Origin: Cymbidium sinense
Taxonomy: Eukaryota; Streptophyta; Magnoliopsida; Asparagales; Orchidaceae
Length of the DNA: 64,000 nt
Reading direction: 5' to 3'
Assembly (NCBI GenBank): GCA_021442155.1
Contig: CM038221.1
Span: 46,943,648-47,007,647, forward strand
Below are positions 57,301 to 64,000 of the stretch, in pieces (position 1 is the stretch's first letter; each line of letters starts with the position of its first letter). Below the pieces are notes generated by a model that had not been told where the DNA came from, did not search any database, and saw only the letters and a list, made by a program, of their open reading frames with translations. A program made the translations under genes and the position numbers.

Positions 57301-58489
57301 CTTATTGATGTTGAACTCATCGAGAGACTTTATCTTGAAAAGGAGGATGTCATTGCCAAAATGGACAAGGAGCTGGATTGGAGGCAACCATTCATAGATT
57401 ACTTGAACACCGATAAACTACCTCAAGAAAAGTCACAAGCTCATCGTGAACGAGAGCTCTCTCTATGCTCTTGTTGATGGCACCGTACCATCCTTTGACC
57501 AAATGTGGTTACTATTTAGAAACATGAAGCCCATGGCATTATGTAACATTAAATTCTATGCAAACAATCGATCAAATATGAAGATGAAAATCAGACTAGA
57601 TACTACTAGCCTTTGATGATTATAGCATAAATGTAGCTAGGAGATGCCATCGGTGTTACGGTGTGGTCCTCCACCAACCAACATTCTACACCCTACATTG
57701 GCCTGCCATTCAGTGTTGGGACATTGTAGTCGTCGATCCTCCTTCTTCAAGGGGCATCGATTCATCTTAGCCCGACTACTTTTCCAAGTGGAAAGCCATC
57801 CCACTGAGAGGTCATAGCTCACATGTGCTTTTTTTTCAAGAACCATATATATATAGGTTTGGGGTGCCTCGATGAATTATATATAATGGTACTGCATTCA
57901 AAAGCATGAAGATAGCTTCAGAAGAACGATATAGATTAGATACTCCCATCTACTACCCAGAGCAAATGGCTTAGCGAAGCATTCAAAACTCTCATAGATC
58001 GAAGAAGACTCTTGATAATAAATGATAGTGGAATGAATAGTTGGTTGAAGCCTTGTGCTCGCACCACATAGAACTCCAACCGGTCACCCCATTTTCCTTA
58101 GTGTATGGGTCAGTATTACTTTAGAAGTTCAACTCCCATCACTAAGGATATAATTGGGTAAGATCACTACATAGGAGCAAAGTTGCAGGTTAGAAGAGCT
58201 CAAGGTTTGGAGGAGCCACTACGCTGTAGAACCTCGAGTTGTACAAGCCAAAATGATTCAAGCTCACAACAAGCTGGTCCCTAGGTCTTTCAGTAGAGAA
58301 CTTGTGTTAGTCCTAAGGAGACCAATTATTTCCCATTAAAAGGTGGGAGGCAAGTTTGAACCCACTTGGGAAGTCTCTTATGTCATAGAGAAGGTCTATC
58401 AAGGAGGATCTTATCATCTTATTGATTGTAAAGGGGAACACCCGATGCTTTCAATTAATGGGCACTATTTAAAGAAATATTACCCATGA
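57301..58489 (+). pseudogene. Element B integrase, decayed
   Basis: Zinc-part traces lie near 57,520-57,660. At 57,820-57,905 a segment homologous to A reads 'IIYNGTAFKS': the second catalytic Asp is missing. 'HNKLVPRSF', 'GGKFEPTWE' (about 58,350) and the end phrase 'KKYYP' before TGA at 58,487 mark the C-terminus. Frames change every few tens of bases. Confidence 0.72.
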
Positions 58490-61075
58490 AACAAATCATG
58501 TTTGAAAATAATCATTAATAAAAAAAATAAAATCTGATTCCATTCATCAAATCTTCTCTTCTTTCAGAGCGTTATTTGCTTATCTTGCAAATCCGCCGTT
58601 ACGTGTCTAGGGTAGTTGTAAGAGTCCCCCAGTGGCATCCTATCCATCTTTCACAACACAAACACAATCTTCCAACGCTTTTAAAATAGGTGTAAGAGAA
58701 CCCAAGCGGCATCCTTTCTTAGTGGGAATCCTTTTTGCCATCCATGGCACCATTTCATCAAAACTCCTAGTGTGTTTAAGGTAGGTGTAAGAGTCCCCCA
58801 GAGGCATCCTATTCCTTTTAACACATGCACATAATAAACACAAATCTTTTGTCTCGAGCTACTTTGATGTGGGAGCAAGCCCCTATGGCACTCACTCATT
58901 AGCTGCTCTAGGTCGGGTCTACATGCTACCTCACTAGTATGTCACCCCAATGGTCATTTGTTGGAGGATGTTGCTTTCTTCTAACCCATTGCAAACCAAT
59001 GAGTTTGTTAGTATGGTAGCTTCCTTGCCGGTAACCTCATGTTGACTTTGTTTAAGAAGATGTGAGTCCCATGCTTTCTTCTTGAACTAATCATGCACTA
59101 GGTCAAGTATATTTGAGGTTTAGGATAAGTCCCCAGAGGCTCCTTTCCTCTTGACTACTTTGAGTTGATATAAGTCCCGGTGGCATTCACTCATTAGTCC
59201 TAGGTTAGATAGCCGTCGGTAGAGACTATCCGGGTTCTTATAGAGGATGTGAGTCCCGAGCTTTCTTCCTAGATTGATTGTTGCAAATCGATGGGCACCT
59301 TAGGTTGGTTGAAGTTCTCTATGCTGACAACGACTCACCCAGTGGATACACCACTCTTGGCAGATATGAGTCATCGCGCTTTCTCCTTGATTTGGACATC
59401 AAATACTTATTAAATATGTGACTAGCCATGTCATTTTCTCCAGGGTGTTGGATTAAGCCCTTAGCGGCTCCATCCCTCGCGGGCACTCTATTTGGATCAC
59501 GTCCTTTGCGACCCTATTTAGACACTACCCAGGTTATTTTTAGATTGGATAGTCCCTCTTTCCTAGTAACCACCCTGCAGTTGGAGAATTTGTTCAGATG
59601 TATTCTCCTTGGTTGATAAATCGAGATAGGTCTAGGCGATATAAGCTCCTTCTCGGTTTGATCCTCATATAACAGGTCCATGATAAAATAAACTAAAAAT
59701 AAATAAATAAATAAACAAAACCTTTATTAGGAATTCAAGCCCCAAAGGGCCCCTTTCCCAAGCGGCATCTATCTTTAGGGCGGTGTTAGAACTCCCAATA
59801 GGAATTGCGATTACTAAGTTGAGATAAAGTCTCAGTGGCACTCACTCCATTAGTAGGTGGTTCAATCTATTTTCACAAGCGGAGTTACCCACAGTCATTC
59901 CACTTTGAAAGATGTAAGACTATGACACATTCTTTCTAGCATGATTGTCATAATCGTGACGCAACTAGGTGGGGTTGATTTGTTGCCCAAAACAAATCAC
60001 CCAGTGGTCTTTTAGTGGAAGATGTAAGTCCCAAGCTTTCTTCCCTTTTAATTGATCATTGCAAATCTGGCACCTTTGGTTGGTGGATAGTTCATCACCA
60101 GCTACTCCCTTTAAGAAATTGAGAGATAGTCTAGGCTATAAGCTCCTTCTCATTTGATCCATCATAAACAAACAATCCATCAAAATAAATCTAAAAATGA
60201 AATTAATCTTGACTATCCTTGAGTTGATTTAAGTCCCCAATGGCATTCATTCACTAATGTCTAGTGTTCGATTGCCCAAAGCAACCATCACCCAGTGGTT
60301 TCTTGTTTCTAAGATGTGAGTCCCCTGCTTTCTTAAGACTTGACCATGTATCAAAAAGGCACCCTTTGGTTGGATAGTCTACTTTTGTGGTTGGTAGACT
60401 ACTCTTTGATTGAAATCTGAGTTTAGGCCTCCATGCGCAGTTCATCGCAAAACCTATGGGATCCATCATAATCAAAAAACAAAATCTAAAAAATGAAATT
60501 AATCTTGACTATCTTTGAGTTGATCTAAGTCCCCTCATTCACTCAATGGCCCTAGTTGTTTTCAATCTGTTTGCCTTGCCAATAGATTACCCAAAGAACC
60601 GTCCTACTTTGAGGATGTAAGTCTACTTTCTTCCTAGTACTCGCACCTAAAGGCATCCCTTTGGTTGTTAGTCCTACTATGTGTTTAGTAGACTACCCCT
60701 TGATTGGTAAATCTGAGTTAGTGTTGCCCATGGCTCCTACTCAAAATTCCATCGCAAACCAACAAGGTTCATCTCAAAATTCAAACCTAACAAAATTGAA
60801 AACAAATTCAACCCTCTTCCTAGTCAAATTTTTTCTCAGTGAGATCAAATCAAATCAAACCTCTCATCCCTATGGATGACTTGAACCCGCTTTTGGAAGG
60901 TTCACACTCATCCCTTAGTGGATTTTCCCCTCTTATGTCTTGACATAGTAGAGCCACATTGCACTAAGCTCGATTCTTTCTACTTGGGTTAAGGATAGAT
61001 TGTTCTCTTAGTGCTTGTGATCTTTCGTTGTTGATCATTGTCTGTTCCTTATCACACCACACCTATTGGATGCCT
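58490..61075 (+). repeat. Repeat-rich 3' untranslated region of element B
   Basis: Homologous to 14,779-17,856 in A. The motif 'ggtgtaagag' followed by 'aacccaagcggcatcc' or 'tcccccagaggcatcc' occurs near 58,610, 58,689 and 58,785. Units opened by 'gatgtgagtccc' or 'gatgtaagtccc' with 'ctttcttcct' recur (59,058, 59,236, 60,023, 60,310, 60,614). No coding potential. Confidence 0.72.
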
Positions 61076-64000
61076 TGTTGACTTTTTTAGAATGAGCTCT
61101 CAACCTCCATCTTAGATAGGACTTCTCTTAGACTTTAAGAGTTCCTTAGTCTTAAGACACATCTAGTGATTAGGTGAACACTCAACCTAGCCCTAGAGAC
61201 TTAGAAGAGTTAGCCATAGGAATAGGTCATGCCTTAGGGGTGTTAGAAAATTTCCTACCCTTAGCTTAAAACCATTCCTCACCTTCCTTCCTTCAAGTCA
61301 AACTCCAAATCAATCTTAATTGATATTCTCCAAACTCAAATCAACTCCATCCATTGAAATTCATATGAAATCCATGATCAAATCAAAATTCCTAAGTTCA
61401 AATTTTCTAAGTCCATAATCTCTTTACTTAGAAATCATGATCAAACCAATTCAAATCATGAGATTTTCTCATAACTCATTTATATTCTCATATTCATATA
61501 TAAATGAAATATAAATTTAAATCAATCAAACTAAACTCAAAATTCAAAATCAATTCATGAAATTTCCTAAGTCCCTTAATTTTCCATGGACTTAGCCAAA
61601 TCATGATCAAATCAATTCATCATGGGATTTTCTCATAACTCATTTATATTCTCATTTATATTCACATATATAAATGAAATATAAATATAAATCAATCAAA
61701 TCAAATTCAAAAAAAATTCAAATTCAAATAAAATTTATTAAGTCCTTAATCTTATGGACTTAGTAAATCATGATCAAATCAATTCAAATTCATGATTTTC
61801 ATTACTCATTTATATTCTCATTTATATTCTATATATAAATGAAATATAAATATAAATCAATCAAACCAAATTCAAAATTCAAATACTAAAATTTTTAAGT
61901 CCTTTAAAATTCCCTTTTAATGGACTTAGCCTAATTCATGACCAAATCACTTCAAATCCTTGAAATTTTATTATTATCCATTTATATTCTCATTTTACAT
62001 ATATAAATGAAATATAAATTCAATCAATCAAAACTAATTCCAAAAATTAAACTCAAATTCACTCAAAATCTAACCTAAGCTTTTCAAGTCAAAATCTTGA
62101 ACTTAGCCACATCAACTTCAAATCAAGCCAAACTCTTGGTTTTCCTTCATGATTCAATCAATCTACAATCATGAATCCATATAAATACAAACTTCAATCA
62201 CCAATCAAAACCAATTCAAAAAATCAAACCCAAATCCTTTCATATTCTTCCTTTGAATATGAAATTGGAAATCAATCAAAACCCATTTGACTTCAAACCA
62301 CTTGTAAAATGGATTTATATTTCATCATAAGTCCATATACAATCAATCAAACTCAAATCAAGCTTTGACCAAGCCATTTGACCCACTTAGGCTCACTTGA
62401 CCCAAAGTGACCTAAAGTACCCTTATGAGCCAAATTCTAATCCTAACCAAATTGATTGAATCAAACTCATATTCTCTCATCATGATCAACAATCATCATG
62501 GGATGATCAATCAATCAAATTGTCAAAGTCAACACTTAGCCAAAATGAAACCTAACATAGCCAAAATTCCACCATAGGCCAAATTGATTGAAACCATTGA
62601 TCTAAGTTCATTCATGACTATGTTTGAACTTGACCAAGCCAACATTTGAGCCTAACCTAGCCCAATTGGCCACTTGACCCAACTTGACCTAAAGGGTCAA
62701 AATGTGTCAAAACTTGATCTAAGCCAAATTGATTGAAACCAATGGGTCAAGTTCATTCCAAATCACTTGTTGAACTTGACCAAAGCCTCAATAATCTAAC
62801 CTAGCCCAATTGACCTTAGACCCAACTTGACCTAAAGGGGTCATGTTGAGCCAAAACTTAACCAAAATTGATTGGAAACAAAGATACCAATCCACTCCAT
62901 ATGACTAACCAAACCAAACCTACTCTGACCTAGCTCAAATAGGTCAAATGGTCAACTTGACCCATTTGACCTAAATGAAGTCATATGAACCCAAATTGAA
63001 TCAAACCAAAGCCACCAAAACATTTCAAATGGTCATATGAACTTGACCCAACCCTTGACCCAATTTGACCAATTGGTCAACTTGACTAAAGTTGACCCAT
63101 TTTGACCTAAATGGGTCAACATGAGCCAAACCATCAAATGAATTCCAAATCCAATGAAACTTGGCCAAACCTATTTTGTCCACATACCCAACATATTCAA
63201 ATTCAAAAATAAAATGACCATTCTACCCCTAGGCCATAGAACAAATTTTCTAATCCATGGGTAATTTGGTCAACCCTCTTCATATCAACTTGATACCTTC
63301 CTAATAGGTCAAGGGACCTATGGAGAGTGATGCACCCAACCCAATGGGTTTGGGTCAGCCCAAATGGACCCAAGAAAATGACCCCTAGCTCAAATTGCTA
63401 ATTCAAAACCTCCTCCACTTGGTTTGAAGCACATGGGAGGTTACCAATCCACTCAAGAGCTCAAACCACCATGTGCAACTCAAATCAAACACCTTTCCAT
63501 ATGGTCAATTGGATCAAAATGGCAACCCAAGTTTTCAATTGCCAAGGAGATATACTCCCCTAATTCCATTTGAATTAACACCACACATTGAGTCCAAAGA
63601 GTGTTAGCCATGAAGAGCATCCTAAGCTTTCTAGAGATTTGAATATTTGATTTCTCCTTTAATAGAAAATAGGGGAGCCAATCCAACTTCTTCCATACTC
63701 AAATTCATTTCAATTCCTTTGCACACTTGGGGATCAAGTCAGTGCACCCAAGCTCTCATCAAGTTCCCAAAGCAAGGAGAGGTTGAATTGATCAAAGCAG
63801 CAAGAGGGGAGTGTTGGTCCATAGATCCACTCAACCTCAAGTTAAAACTTTCAAGGCTGTCACTCATGAAGCTACCTCTCCGGAATCGTGATCACCTCCT
63901 GAGGTATGATTTTTGACCACTAAACTTAGAGGTGTTGGTCTTTGTGAAAGAAATATCATGGCATGAGAATTCCACCATTGGATAGGCTTGCTTATTCTTA
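61076..64000 (+). repeat. Element B 3' LTR, first 2.9 kb
   Basis: It begins TGTTGACTTTTTTAGAATGA and follows the 5' LTR (39,911 on) with many small deletions: 180-bp repeats, W-box-rich part (62,360-63,130), TATA at 63,551. It continues past the window. It should be followed by a short duplication of 'atgac' and then the rest of LTR C if the nesting is right. Confidence 0.85.
62360..63130 (+). promoter_or_regulatory. TTGAC-rich (W-box-like) segment in 3' LTR B
   Basis: By eye about 17 forward TTGAC and about 9 reverse GTCAA cores in some 770 bases. Chance would give only a few. The densest part is 63,040-63,120 ('ccaatttgaccaattggtca'). Confidence 0.5.

Larger units (their letters stand above)
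39911..64000 (+). mobile_element. Element B: giant Tat-type Ty3/gypsy retrotransposon, 3' end outside window
   Basis: Same family and order of parts as A. 5' LTR 39,911-47,639, PBS 47,650, leader with hairpin array, ORF1/gag, PR, RT, RH, aRH, INT to 58,489, repeat-rich 3' region, 3' LTR from 61,076. The internal region is 13.4 kb; with two LTRs of 7.73 kb the element would be about 28.9 kb. It sits inside another LTR of its own family (C), so it is a nested insertion. From about 55.3 kb on it has many more small deletions than A, and no domain is intact. Confidence 0.87.

Noticed and set aside
1..64000. tRNA, rRNA or other structured host RNA genes
   Set aside because: No cloverleaf with proper A and B boxes nor rRNA words were seen; the one A/B-box-like pair is reported as a weak SINE candidate.

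Overview
This is plant nuclear DNA, probably from a large, repeat-rich flowering-plant genome. It is strongly AT-rich, has no bacterial-style gene layout, and is almost entirely LTR retrotransposons of the Ty3/gypsy type. The polyproteins carry two RNase H domains in a row, the second with the archaeal-like motif set. Together with the RT and integrase wording this points to the Tat lineage (Tat/Ogre/Retand relatives). I cannot name the species.

Layout, left to right. (1) 1-26,409 is a giant plus-strand Tat element, 'A'. It has the 3' part of the 5' LTR (1-3,854), a primer-binding-like site, a long leader made of about 20 hairpin units, decayed ORF1/gag, protease, RT/RNase H, second RNase H and integrase (6.1-14.8 kb), a repeat-rich 3' untranslated stretch (14.8-17.9 kb), and a complete 3' LTR of about 8.55 kb (17,857-26,409). 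(2) 26,410-27,660 is host-derived: three exons of a cryptochrome-DASH gene with intact splice sites but a nonsense codon, a frameshift and a second stop. Element A ends in what reads as an intron of it. (3) 27,660-30,880 is mixed intergenic/repeat DNA: a TA microsatellite, a possible SINE, a degenerate minus-strand coding-like stretch with a repeated peptide motif, and a hairpin-bearing duplication. (4) 38,240-30,884 (minus strand) is a second, distinct Tat-type element, 'M', with gag, protease, RT, RNase H, second RNase H and integrase, all interrupted. (5) 39,005-39,910 is the 5' end of an A/B-family LTR ('C') cut by the insertion of element 'B'. (6) 39,911-64,000 is element B: 5' LTR of 7.73 kb, leader with the same hairpin array, decayed gag-pol (50.1-58.5 kb), 3' repeat region, and the first 2.9 kb of the 3' LTR.

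How the parts fit: A and B are two copies of one family with the same order (LTR, PBS, hairpin leader, ORF1/gag, PR, RT, RH, aRH, INT, repeat-rich 3' region, LTR). The LTR has a W-box-rich segment, a TATA box, a leader start with a CpG-dense patch in A, and a very long AT-rich 3' part. No copy is coding-competent. Full lengths extrapolate to about 31 kb (A) and 29 kb (B), at the upper end for LTR retrotransposons. The most interesting structure is the hairpin array in the leader: stem sequences change from unit to unit while pairing and the loop sequence are kept.
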